From: Deltaproteobacteria bacterium
GTDB taxonomy: Bacteria; Desulfobacterota; Desulfobulbia; Desulfobulbales; VMSU01
Reading direction: 5' to 3'
DNA length: 42,468 nt
Assembly: GCA_021782655.1 (NCBI GenBank)
Contig: JAJXUT010000003.1
Span: forward strand, 1-42,468
Shown here: positions 34,361 through 42,468 of the stretch, piece by piece
Position numbering within the stretch: the first letter of the stretch is position 1
Layout: each line of letters opens with the position of its first letter
Made by a program: the position numbers and the translations under genes
The notes under the pieces: model-generated
Told to the model about the DNA's origin: nothing
Databases searched by the model: none
The model's input: the letters and a program-made list of their open reading frames with translations, nothing else

Positions 34361-35185
34361 ATGCCCGCCGCCGAGGTCATCATCAACGACACCGTCAAGG
34401 TCGGCCCTGGCCGGCCTTTTTTGTTGATCGCCGGGCCCTGCGTCCTGGAATCAGAGTCCATGGCAATTGCGGTGGCTAAGACCGTGGCCGGCATCTGCGC
34501 CCGGCTGGGGGTCGCCTACGTCTTCAAGGCCTCCTTCGACAAGGCCAACCGCACCTCGCTGGCCGCCTTCCGGGGGCCGGGGCTAAGCGAGGGCATGAGA
34601 ATCCTCTCGAAAATCAAGGCAATGGGCATTCCGGTGGTCTCGGACGTGCACGAGGCCGGACAAGTGGCGTTGGTGCAAGACACCCTGGATCTGATCCAGA
34701 TCCCGGCCTTCCTCTGCCGTCAGACCGATCTCCTGGTGGCGGCGGCTAAGAGCGGCAAGGCCATCGCCCTGAAGAAGGGCCAATTTCTGTCGCCCTGGGA
34801 CATGGAGTACGCGGTGAGAAAGGTCAAGGACTCGGGTAACGACAAGCTCCTGCTCCTGGAACGGGGCTCGAGTTTCGGCTACAATAACCTGGTGGTGGAT
34901 ATGCGCGCCCTGCCGGTGATGCGATCCTTAGGCTGCCCGGTGATCTACGACGCCACCCACAGCGTTCAGTTGCCAGGCGGGGCGGGCGGGGCATCCGGCG
35001 GCCAGCGCCAGTTCATCCCCCCGCTGGCCAGGGCGGCCACCGCCTGCGGCATCGACGGGCTATTCATGGAGGTGCACCCCCACCCCGACCAGGCCCTGTG
35101 CGACGGCCCCAACTCCCTGCCCCTCGAGCAGGTCGAGCCTCTGCTCAACCAGCTGCTCGCCATCCACGCCCTGGTGCAGACATGA
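34361..35185 (+). CDS. kdsA: 2-dehydro-3-deoxyphosphooctonate aldolase (Kdo8P synthase)
   Basis: FLLIAGPCVLESESMAIAVAKTVAGI, FKASFDKANRTSLAAFRGPGL, YDATHSVQLPGG. Confidence 0.97.
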   Translation: MPAAEVIINDTVKVGPGRPFLLIAGPCVLESESMAIAVAKTVAGICARLGVAYVFKASFDKANRTSLAAFRGPGLSEGMRILSKIKAMGIPVVSDVHEAGQVALVQDTLDLIQIPAFLCRQTDLLVAAAKSGKAIALKKGQFLSPWDMEYAVRKVKDSGNDKLLLLERGSSFGYNNLVVDMRALPVMRSLGCPVIYDATHSVQLPGGAGGASGGQRQFIPPLARAATACGIDGLFMEVHPHPDQALCDGPNSLPLEQVEPLLNQLLAIHALVQT

Positions 35186-35832
35186 ACGACGCCTGCCCGC
35201 CGGGAGACCCGGCCCGACCCTACCCCGGCGACTGCGAGCTCACCGAATTTCTGCGCGCCCGGGCCGCGGCCCGGCACGGCGGCAAAAACGGGCCTTTGAG
35301 CCGCCAGGCCTGCCTCAACCGGGCAAGAGAGATCAAGCTGTTGCTGCTCGACGTGGACGGGGTGCTGACCAACGGCTCCATCACCTACACCCAGACCGGG
35401 GACGAGATCAAGAGTTTCCACTGCCGGGACGGCTTCGGCCTGAGACTCCTGCAAAAGACCGGAGTCGAGGTGGGGCTGATCACCGCCCGTCAGTCGGAGG
35501 CGGTGCGCCGCCGGGCCTACGACCTAGGGTTAAGCCATGTCTTTCAAGGCGTCCGCAACAAAATGGAGGTGGTGTCCTCCCTGCTCGCCGAGCTGAAGAT
35601 CGAGCTGACCGAGGTGGCCTACATGGGCGACGACTGGCTCGATCTGCCGGTGCTCGAACGGGTGGGGCTGGCGGCGGTGGTGGCCGACGCCATGCCCGAA
35701 CTCATCCCCCTGGCGCATTTCGTGGCCAAGAATCCCGGCGGCCAGGGGGCGGTACGCGAGCTGTGCGACCTAATCGTCGAGGCCAAGGGCCGCCGCCAGG
35801 AGCTCATGGCCGAATACCTGGCCCGGCAATGA
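35182..35832 (+). CDS. kdsC: 3-deoxy-D-manno-octulosonate 8-phosphate phosphatase (KdsC-type HAD)
   Basis: IKLLLLDVDGVLTNGSITYTQTGDEIKSFHCRDGFGLRLL...AYMGDDWLDLPVLERVGLAAVVADA; ATGA overlap with kdsA; ~50-aa N-terminal extension or later start. Confidence 0.92.
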   Translation: MNDACPPGDPARPYPGDCELTEFLRARAAARHGGKNGPLSRQACLNRAREIKLLLLDVDGVLTNGSITYTQTGDEIKSFHCRDGFGLRLLQKTGVEVGLITARQSEAVRRRAYDLGLSHVFQGVRNKMEVVSSLLAELKIELTEVAYMGDDWLDLPVLERVGLAAVVADAMPELIPLAHFVAKNPGGQGAVRELCDLIVEAKGRRQELMAEYLARQ

Positions 35833-36380
35833 ACTTAAACCGCCTCGCCTGGAAATTACCCCTGTTTTTCATAGCCACCATCCCGCTCTGGCAGGCGGGG
35901 TTGGGCCGCTTCCTGCGGCTGGGCCCCGGCCCGCTAACCGTGGTTAGGCAGCAAGGCTCGAGCTTCGAGATCGCGGGGCTGACCTTCGCCCAGAGTCAAG
36001 ACGGCAAGGCCGAAGTCACCGTCCGGGCGCGGGGCCTGTCTGGCGGCCAGGATGGCGACTACACCCTGAACGAGGCCCAGGCCGACCGACTGGGCCCCCA
36101 TCCGCTCCACTTAAGCGGCGGCCAGGCGGTCTACGATCCCCGAACCGGCATCCTGACGGTCACGGACGCGGTGACCATCGACACCCAGGACCTAAAGATC
36201 AACACCGAGGCGCTGCGCTACCTGTTGCGTTTCGACACCATCAAGAGCGCGGCCCCGGTGGCGATAACCGGCCAGGGAATGCGGCTCACCGGCACCAGCT
36301 TTCGTTACAACACCCAAACCGGCTACCTGAGGGTGGGGGCGCGGGTCAAATTTCTCTACACCCCGCTGCCCACCACTTAA
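35829..36380 (+). CDS. lptC: LPS export periplasmic protein LptC
   Basis: Short 184-codon gene with N-terminal TM segment, position after kdsC, LptC-like beta-jellyroll pattern; ATGA overlap with kdsC. Confidence 0.75.
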   Translation: MNLNRLAWKLPLFFIATIPLWQAGLGRFLRLGPGPLTVVRQQGSSFEIAGLTFAQSQDGKAEVTVRARGLSGGQDGDYTLNEAQADRLGPHPLHLSGGQAVYDPRTGILTVTDAVTIDTQDLKINTEALRYLLRFDTIKSAAPVAITGQGMRLTGTSFRYNTQTGYLRVGARVKFLYTPLPTT

Positions 36381-36386
36381 CAAACC

Positions 36387-36707
36387 ATGCCTATCATCCC
36401 GCCCTCGCCCCTGCAACGCAACCAACGGCTGCTGGCCGTGATCGGCGTCTTTCTGGCGGCGATATTCCTCCTGGTGTACCTGGTGCCCTACGGCGGCCGC
36501 CAGTATCTCGCCCTGCGCGGCCAGCTAACCCACACCCAGGCCGAAATCGCGCAGCTAAAAAACCAGAACCAGGAGTTGAAGGACGAGGTCGAGCACCTAA
36601 GGAACGACCCCAGCTACATCGAGAAAATCGCCCGCCAAAAGCTGGGGATGCTGAAGAAAAACGAGGTCGTCTTCGAGGCGCCGGAGAAGAAAAAACGCCA
36701 ACCATGA
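36387..36707 (+). CDS. FtsB/DivIC-like septum formation initiator
   Basis: TM helix followed by coiled coil LTHTQAEIAQLKNQNQELKDEVEHLRNDPSYIEKIARQKLGMLKKNEVVF. Confidence 0.88.
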   Translation: MPIIPPSPLQRNQRLLAVIGVFLAAIFLLVYLVPYGGRQYLALRGQLTHTQAEIAQLKNQNQELKDEVEHLRNDPSYIEKIARQKLGMLKKNEVVFEAPEKKKRQP

Positions 36708-37672
36708 GGAGGGGGATCGGCATCATCGGCACCGGCAAACACGGCAGCCGCTATGCCGAGCACCTCGTCCGCGACCTGGCGGATCGCGCCGAGCTGACCG
36801 CCGTCTGCCGGCGCTCACCAGCCATCGGCAAGGAACAGGCCGACCGCTGGCAGGCCGCCTACCACCAAGACTGGCGACAGCTCGTCGCCGACCCGCGAGT
36901 GGAGGCGGTGATCAGCGTCACCACCCCCAACCTGAACCCAGAGATCGCCGCCTGCTGCCTCAATCACCAAAAACCCCTGCTCATCGAAAAACCGCTGGCC
37001 GTAAGCATGGCCGCCGCCCAGACCATGGTGGCGGGTTTTCAGGACGCCGGCCTGCCGCTGACCGTAGCCCATACCCTGCGCTACAACCAGGTCATCCTCG
37101 GTCTGCGACGGGCATTCCCCCGGATCGGCGAGCTACGTTGCCTATCCGCCACCCATCAGCTTGAACCGTCCACCCTCGACTGGCTGACCCGCCCGGAACT
37201 GGCGGGCGGCGGGGTCATCTTCCACACTGCGGTGCACGTCTTCGACGCCCTGCGCTTCATCACCGGCCAGGAGATCATTCGCATCCAGGCCACGGCCCGG
37301 CGGGTTCATAACCCCAACCTGGAGGACCTGCTCACCGCCCAATTCGAGTTAAGCGGCGGGGCGCTGGGCACGCTGCTGGCGGGCAAGGTGGGGGCGGCCC
37401 GGGCGGGCCGTTACGAGTTCATGGGGGAGGCGGGGCAGTTGCAAGGCGACCAGGTGCATGGTCAACTGGAATTGGTGCAAGGGGCTGAGGTCACCACCCT
37501 TAAGCGCGGACAGCCAGGGCCGACCATCCTTCCCCTGCTCCGGGACTGGCTGGGTTATCTGGCGGGCCTGGGGGAGAACCCCCTCCCAGGCCAGGAGGGC
37601 TGGGCAGCGGTCAGGGTCTGCGCGGCCTGCGACCAGGCGGCGAGAGAGGGGGGCTGGGTCGCCTGCCTATGA
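36704..37672 (+). CDS. Gfo/Idh/MocA-family oxidoreductase
   Basis: GIIGTGKHGSRYAEHL Rossmann motif, EKPLAVSMAAAQTMV, HTAVHVFDALRFITG. Confidence 0.9.
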   Translation: MRRGIGIIGTGKHGSRYAEHLVRDLADRAELTAVCRRSPAIGKEQADRWQAAYHQDWRQLVADPRVEAVISVTTPNLNPEIAACCLNHQKPLLIEKPLAVSMAAAQTMVAGFQDAGLPLTVAHTLRYNQVILGLRRAFPRIGELRCLSATHQLEPSTLDWLTRPELAGGGVIFHTAVHVFDALRFITGQEIIRIQATARRVHNPNLEDLLTAQFELSGGALGTLLAGKVGAARAGRYEFMGEAGQLQGDQVHGQLELVQGAEVTTLKRGQPGPTILPLLRDWLGYLAGLGENPLPGQEGWAAVRVCAACDQAAREGGWVACL

Positions 37673-39790
37673 GACGGAGGCGATGTCGTGGATCGTCCAG
37701 GCCCCGAAGAAGGACTCCACCTCCTTAACCGACACCGGGCGGCTGACGAAATAGCCCTGCACGAAGTCGCAGCTTAGGCGGGAGAGGTAGTTTAAGTGGT
37801 CGCTGGTCTCCACCCCCTCGGCCACCACCTCCAGATTCAGGTTGTGGGCCAGGGTGACGATGGCCCGGACGATCATGGCATCGTCCTCGCTGTTGGTCAG
37901 GTCGCTGACAAAGGAGCGATCGACCTTGAGCACGTCGACCGGGAAGCGCTTTAGGTAGTTAAGCGAGGAGTAACCAGTGCCGAAGTCGTCTATGGACAGC
38001 CGGCAGCCCAACTGGCTGAGCTTATCCATCCGCTCGATGCTGCCATCGACGTTGTCCATCAGCATCGACTCGGTGATCTCAAGCTCGATAAGCTCCGGAT
38101 TGACCCCGGTGTCGGCCAGGGCCCGGGCCACCGTGTCCAGCAACCAGGCGTCCTTGAACTGCCCGGCGGAGAGGTTGACCGCCACCCGGACCGGCTGGCC
38201 CGCCTCCTCCCAGAGCTTGCACTGCCGGCAGGCGGCCCGCAAGACCCACTCCCCGATGGGCACGATCAGCCCGGTGTCCTCGGCTAGCGGAATGAACTTC
38301 ATGGGCGAGATCACCCCGAACTCGGGATGCTGCCAGCGGATCAGGGCCTCCACCCCGGTGACCTTGCCAGTAGCCAAGGTCACCTGCGGCTGATAGAGAA
38401 GGGCGAACTCCTCCCGCTCCACCGCCCTTCTGAGGCTGGTCTCCAGGGCGAAGCGGGCAAAGGCCTTGGTGTTCAGCTCGGCGGTGTAGAACTGGTAGCT
38501 GTTACGTTCCAGTTCCTTGGCCGAGGACAGGGCCGAATCGGCGCACTTCATCAGCTCGTCCACCGTGTCGCCGTCGTGGGGAAAGGCCGAAAGCCCCACC
38601 CGGCAGCTCAGGAAGATCTCGCGCTGGTCGATGACCACCGCCTGGATCAAGGACTCGATGATCCTCCGGGCGACGATGGCGGCGTCGGCCATGTCCCTAA
38701 GCCCCTCCAAGATGATCCCGAACTCGTCGGCCCCGAAGCGGGCGGTGATCTCGTTTTCGGTTACGCAGCCAGTGAGATCCGAGCGGCGAAGCGAGTCCTG
38801 CACCCGCTTGGAAACCAGGTTCAGCACCCGGTCACCCACCTCGCGGCCAAAGGTGGTTTGGATGTTGCGGAAGCTGTCGATATCCAGGAAGAGCACCGCC
38901 AGCGACAGGCCGTTGCGCCGGCAGTTGTTCATCGCCTTGGCCAGGTGTTCCTTGAACAGAAAACGGTTGGGCAGGCCGGTCAACCGGTCGTAATAGACCA
39001 GAAACTTGATCTTCTGCTCGGTGATCTTGGCCTGGGTGATGTCCTGGCAGGTGAAGAGGATCTTGAGCGGCACCCCGTCACCTCCCAAGAGCACCTTACC
39101 GTCCTGGCGGAAGGTCAGCTCGATGCCGTCGCTGCTCACCAGCCGGTGCTCAAAGGCGATGTTGGACTTGCGCTCCAGACCCTCCAGGATGGCCTCGGCC
39201 ACCGCCGGGCGGTCGTCGGGGAAGATGAGGTTTAAGAAGTCGTCGTATGATCCGGGGGCGTTTTCGTGGGTTATCCCCACCAGGCGGCTCATCTCCTCGC
39301 CCCAGGCCAGGCTGTTGTCGGTCAGCCGCCACTCCCAGTTGGTGAGGTGGGCCACCTCCCGGGCCGCGGCCAGCATGACCTCCCGGACGCTCAAGTCGGA
39401 AATCGCCTGGTTGGCCCGGATGATATAGCGGATCTTATAGCTTAAAAGCAGGGGGTTGATGGGCTTGACCACGAAGTCGGTGGCCCCGCAGTTGAAGGCG
39501 TGGTTGATGGACTCGTAGTCGTCCTGGCCGGTGATCATAATGATCGGCACCCGCTCTCCGCCCGGCATCTGGCGGATGCGGGCGCAGACCTCAAAGCCGT
39601 CCATGTCCGGCATGATGACGTCGAGCAGGATGGCGTCCGGCATCAGGGTCTGGAAATCGTTCAAGGCGTCCAGACCGCTGGGCGACTCGGCGGTGAAAAA
39701 CCCCGCCTTGGACATCCCCATGCTCAGCACCTGCCGCAGGATCTTGTCGTCGTCAACAATTTGCACCAGATAGGAATGGTCATCGGACAT
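37667..39790 (-). CDS. Response regulator with PAS, degenerate GGDEF and EAL domains
   Basis: MSDDHSYLVQIVDDDKILRQVLSMG (REC), PAS region, ARFGADEFGIIL (GGDEF changed to GADEF), GVEALIRWQHPEFG, LEITESMLM, DDFGTGYSSLNYLKRFPVDVLKVDRSFV (EAL motifs). Confidence 0.93.
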   Translation of the reverse strand: MSDDHSYLVQIVDDDKILRQVLSMGMSKAGFFTAESPSGLDALNDFQTLMPDAILLDVIMPDMDGFEVCARIRQMPGGERVPIIMITGQDDYESINHAFNCGATDFVVKPINPLLLSYKIRYIIRANQAISDLSVREVMLAAAREVAHLTNWEWRLTDNSLAWGEEMSRLVGITHENAPGSYDDFLNLIFPDDRPAVAEAILEGLERKSNIAFEHRLVSSDGIELTFRQDGKVLLGGDGVPLKILFTCQDITQAKITEQKIKFLVYYDRLTGLPNRFLFKEHLAKAMNNCRRNGLSLAVLFLDIDSFRNIQTTFGREVGDRVLNLVSKRVQDSLRRSDLTGCVTENEITARFGADEFGIILEGLRDMADAAIVARRIIESLIQAVVIDQREIFLSCRVGLSAFPHDGDTVDELMKCADSALSSAKELERNSYQFYTAELNTKAFARFALETSLRRAVEREEFALLYQPQVTLATGKVTGVEALIRWQHPEFGVISPMKFIPLAEDTGLIVPIGEWVLRAACRQCKLWEEAGQPVRVAVNLSAGQFKDAWLLDTVARALADTGVNPELIELEITESMLMDNVDGSIERMDKLSQLGCRLSIDDFGTGYSSLNYLKRFPVDVLKVDRSFVSDLTNSEDDAMIVRAIVTLAHNLNLEVVAEGVETSDHLNYLSRLSCDFVQGYFVSRPVSVKEVESFFGAWTIHDIASVS

Positions 39791-40044
39791 AGCGTTTGAT
39801 CCTTGAGGGAGGGAAGAAGGACGCAAGCAAAACCAGGAAAAGGCCACACCGCGCCTTGGCCTATCTTACGCGGCAAGACGGGCCAATGGCAAGCACTAAA
39901 AAAATCTCTGGCCATCCGCAATTCATTCCTATAAACTTTTCCTTGAGTTGGGATAAGGCCCCCTGGCCTGGCACCCTTTCCCCGCCACCCACCAAGGAGA
40001 AACCTTCCCCGCCCGCCCTCACAAGTCAAACAAGAGACGCCACG

Positions 40045-41787
40045 ATGACAACCCGCCCCTTAACACCCCTGCTGGCCACGCTCCTCGCCGCCCTCCTGCT
40101 TTTACCCGCCGCCATCAGCCAGGCCGAGGGCAAGGGCAAGCTGGTCTTCCCTCCCGACAAGAGCATCGTCAACCAACTGGAGTTGCGGCTGGTGGGGGTC
40201 AGCCCCGAGGCGGGGGCCACGGTCGGCATCAAGGTCAAGGCCGCCGGAGGTGGACAGGAGGCCAGCGCCCAGGTAATCAACGGCGCCTTCAGCCAGACGG
40301 TGAAACTATCGCCAGGGGCAAACACCATCACCGTCTCCGGGGGCGGGGTGGAGACCAGCCGGACGGTCTTTCTGTACACCAAAGAAACGCCCCCGCCCGC
40401 CAACCAGGGCCTTTCGCCCTTCTACCTGCATCCCCCCCAGGGCGACATCACCGCCCAGTGCGACAAGTGCCACCAGCTCGACCCCAAGGCCCCCGACTAC
40501 ACCAACTTCACCCAGAAGGGCCCCTGCATCTCTAAGGGCTGCCACGACAACTTCGGCGACAAGAAGTACAAACACGGCCCCTTCGCCAAGGGCCTGTGCC
40601 TTGACTGCCACAACCCCCACGGCTCGCCCAACAAGGACATGACCAAGAAGGCCCGCGCCGCCCTCTGCTTCACCTGCCACAGCGACGACGCCGGCATGGC
40701 CAGCTCCGACAAGGTGGTGCACTTCCCGGTCAAGCAGGGCGACTGCCTCCTCTGCCACGAACAGCACCAGTCGGACCAACCCTTCCACCTCAAGGGCAAG
40801 TCGGTGGTCGAGCTGTGCGGCCGTTGCCACGAAAAGACCCTGATCAAGTTCACCTACATGCACGCCCCCTTCAAGGAGGGGGACTGCATCGCCTGCCACT
40901 CGCCCCACGTCTCGAAGTTCAAGCGGCTGTTGAACGAGCAGGGCTCGGCCCTGTGCCTGAACTGCCACAAGGAACGCGAAGAGGAGTTCAAGCGCCTCTA
41001 CGTGCACGAGCCGGTGAAGAAGGACTGCACAATCTGCCACGACGCCCACGGCTCCGAGGCCCCGGATCACCTGCGCACCCCGCTGGACAAGAGCGGCCGG
41101 TATATCAAATACGCCCAGCCGGTCAAGGAGCTGTGCCTCTCCTGCCACCGCAAGCTGAACCCGGACATCGCCAACGAGATCGAACACGCCAAGGTACAGC
41201 ACAAGCCGGTGGCGGAGGGCAAGTGCACCATCTGCCACACCCCCCATTCCACCAACTTCAAGAAGCAGCTCCGCACCTCTCTTGAGGACGCCTGCTTCGG
41301 TTGCCACAAAAAGCTCGCCCAGCAGATCAAGAGCAGCAAGTACCTGCACGGCCCGGTGCGCACCGACGACTGCGCCCAGTGCCACCTGGTGCACGGCTCG
41401 GAACTGCCCAAGCTCCTGCGGGCCAACTTCAGCCTAAACTACACCGAGGACTTCTCGCTCCAGAAGTACGCCCTGTGCTTCAACTGCCACAACAGCAAGG
41501 TGATCACCGACCCCAACAGCCTGGAGACCGGCTTCCGCAACGGCAATGAAAACCTGCACTACAAGCACGTCAACCGCAAGGATGGCCGCACCTGCATGAC
41601 CTGCCACGACATCCACGCCTCCAACCAGCCCAAGCATATCCGCACCACCATCCCCATGGGCAAGAACTACACCATAAACTTACAGTACACCAAGACCGCC
41701 ACCGGCGGCGGTTGCGTGGTGGGCTGTCATAACCCCAGAAATTACGACCGTGAACATCCGGTCAACTATCAACAACCGGCCAATTGA
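40045..41787 (+). CDS. Secreted multihaem c-type cytochrome with N-terminal Ig-like domain and doubled-CXXCH repeats
   Basis: Signal peptide MTTRPLTPLLATLLAALLLLPAAISQAEG; 14 CxxCH motifs plus CISKGCH (CX4CH) and CVVGCH (CX3CH). Confidence 0.92.
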   Translation: MTTRPLTPLLATLLAALLLLPAAISQAEGKGKLVFPPDKSIVNQLELRLVGVSPEAGATVGIKVKAAGGGQEASAQVINGAFSQTVKLSPGANTITVSGGGVETSRTVFLYTKETPPPANQGLSPFYLHPPQGDITAQCDKCHQLDPKAPDYTNFTQKGPCISKGCHDNFGDKKYKHGPFAKGLCLDCHNPHGSPNKDMTKKARAALCFTCHSDDAGMASSDKVVHFPVKQGDCLLCHEQHQSDQPFHLKGKSVVELCGRCHEKTLIKFTYMHAPFKEGDCIACHSPHVSKFKRLLNEQGSALCLNCHKEREEEFKRLYVHEPVKKDCTICHDAHGSEAPDHLRTPLDKSGRYIKYAQPVKELCLSCHRKLNPDIANEIEHAKVQHKPVAEGKCTICHTPHSTNFKKQLRTSLEDACFGCHKKLAQQIKSSKYLHGPVRTDDCAQCHLVHGSELPKLLRANFSLNYTEDFSLQKYALCFNCHNSKVITDPNSLETGFRNGNENLHYKHVNRKDGRTCMTCHDIHASNQPKHIRTTIPMGKNYTINLQYTKTATGGGCVVGCHNPRNYDREHPVNYQQPAN

Positions 41788-41814
41788 CCTTAAAGCTTAG
41801 GACAAGGAAAATCC

Positions 41815-42468
41815 ATGAACCGCCCCGACTCCAAAAAACGTCTAGCCCTTACCCTGTCAGTCATTCTCACCGGCCTGGCCCTGTCTTTCTCGATGTTCAA
41901 TCCCGCCGCCAGCCGCGCCGCCGGGCCGCCACCAGCCGGGGCTAGCCTGCCACCGCTGCCCGCCGACAACGGTGGCCAGGAGGCGGCCTCGCTGCGCAAC
42001 TTCAAGTTCGGCGACAAGCTGCCGCCCTTCACCTTGAAGACCATCGACGGCCAGGGGCCCAAGACCTTCACCCCGGGGGCAGACGGCAAACCATCGCTGA
42101 TCATCTTTTTCTCGGTGCGGCCAGAGTTCAGGGAGAAACGCTCCCTGGCCCTGCTCTCGGCCATGGCGGCGATGGCCGACCAGTACAAGAACAAGGTGGA
42201 GATCGTGGGGGTCTTCAGCGACAGCCAGGGCGGCCAGGTCGTCCGGGACTACGTCAAGCCCTTTGGCAACAAGCTGGTGGTCTATGACGACCCGGCCCTG
42301 GAGGTCAACAACCAGTACGGCGCCTTCATGATGCCGCTGGCCATCATGTGCACCAAGACCGGCACCCTGCACGAGGTCATCCCCTACACCTACAACATCC
42401 GGGAGCTAATCGACGGCAACTTCAAGCTCCTCTTGGGTGAGTTTACCAAAGAACAGCTCCAGGCGGCC
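41815..42468 (+). CDS. Exported thioredoxin-fold (redoxin/TlpA-like) protein, C-terminus beyond right window edge
   Basis: Manual translation: MNRPDSKKRLALTLSVILTGLALSFSMFNPAASRAAG...FKFGDKLPPFTLKTIDGQGPKTFTPGADGKPSLIIFFSVRPEFREKRSLALLSAMAAMADQYKNKVEIVGVFSDS...; AAGGA upstream. Absent from ORF track because open at the window edge. Confidence 0.82.
   Translation, partial: MNRPDSKKRLALTLSVILTGLALSFSMFNPAASRAAGPPPAGASLPPLPADNGGQEAASLRNFKFGDKLPPFTLKTIDGQGPKTFTPGADGKPSLIIFFSVRPEFREKRSLALLSAMAAMADQYKNKVEIVGVFSDSQGGQVVRDYVKPFGNKLVVYDDPALEVNNQYGAFMMPLAIMCTKTGTLHEVIPYTYNIRELIDGNFKLLLGEFTKEQLQAA

Noticed and set aside
39840-39890. Possible fifth copy of the palindromic element (aaaaggccacaccgcgccttggcc)
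   Set aside because: Only short GC-rich similarity; lacks the GCGACGCCATCAA terminus.
40306-41394. 362-aa minus-strand ORF antisense to the multihaem cytochrome
   Set aside because: Shadow of the repeated CxxCH codons; Val/Ala/Leu/Gly-rich with no domain.

Overview
High-GC bacterial chromosomal window, about 42.5 kb. Gene content suggests a Gram-negative, Desulfobacterota-like organism; this is a guess from gene content only. Most of it is densely packed housekeeping operons: typA; waaA-carA-carB; ftsH-folP-class I adenylate cyclase-hypA-hypB-hypF; an RND/TolC efflux operon; pyrG-kdsA-kdsC-lptC-ftsB-like-Gfo/Idh. It also carries three c-di-GMP signalling proteins, an M23 peptidase, trmL, a MORN-repeat lipoprotein, a secreted RCC1-repeat protein (runs off the left edge), and a multihaem cytochrome followed by a thioredoxin-fold protein (runs off the right edge). 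The two edge genes are absent from the supplied ORF track and were read manually. Most noteworthy: (1) a family of ~130-150 bp palindromic intergenic elements with terminator-like arms, four copies (one degenerate), two of which supply the stop codon of the neighbouring gene; (2) a second 24-bp-TIR palindromic element that appears nested inside one of those copies; (3) a cytochrome with eight doubled haem-motif units (16 candidate haems), whose first and last units carry non-canonical CX4CH and CX3CH motifs; (4) an adjacent thioredoxin-like protein whose CPPC site reads RPEF; (5) a five-copy heptanucleotide repeat just upstream of a class I adenylate cyclase. No CRISPR array, tRNA, rRNA, transposase or prophage was recognised.
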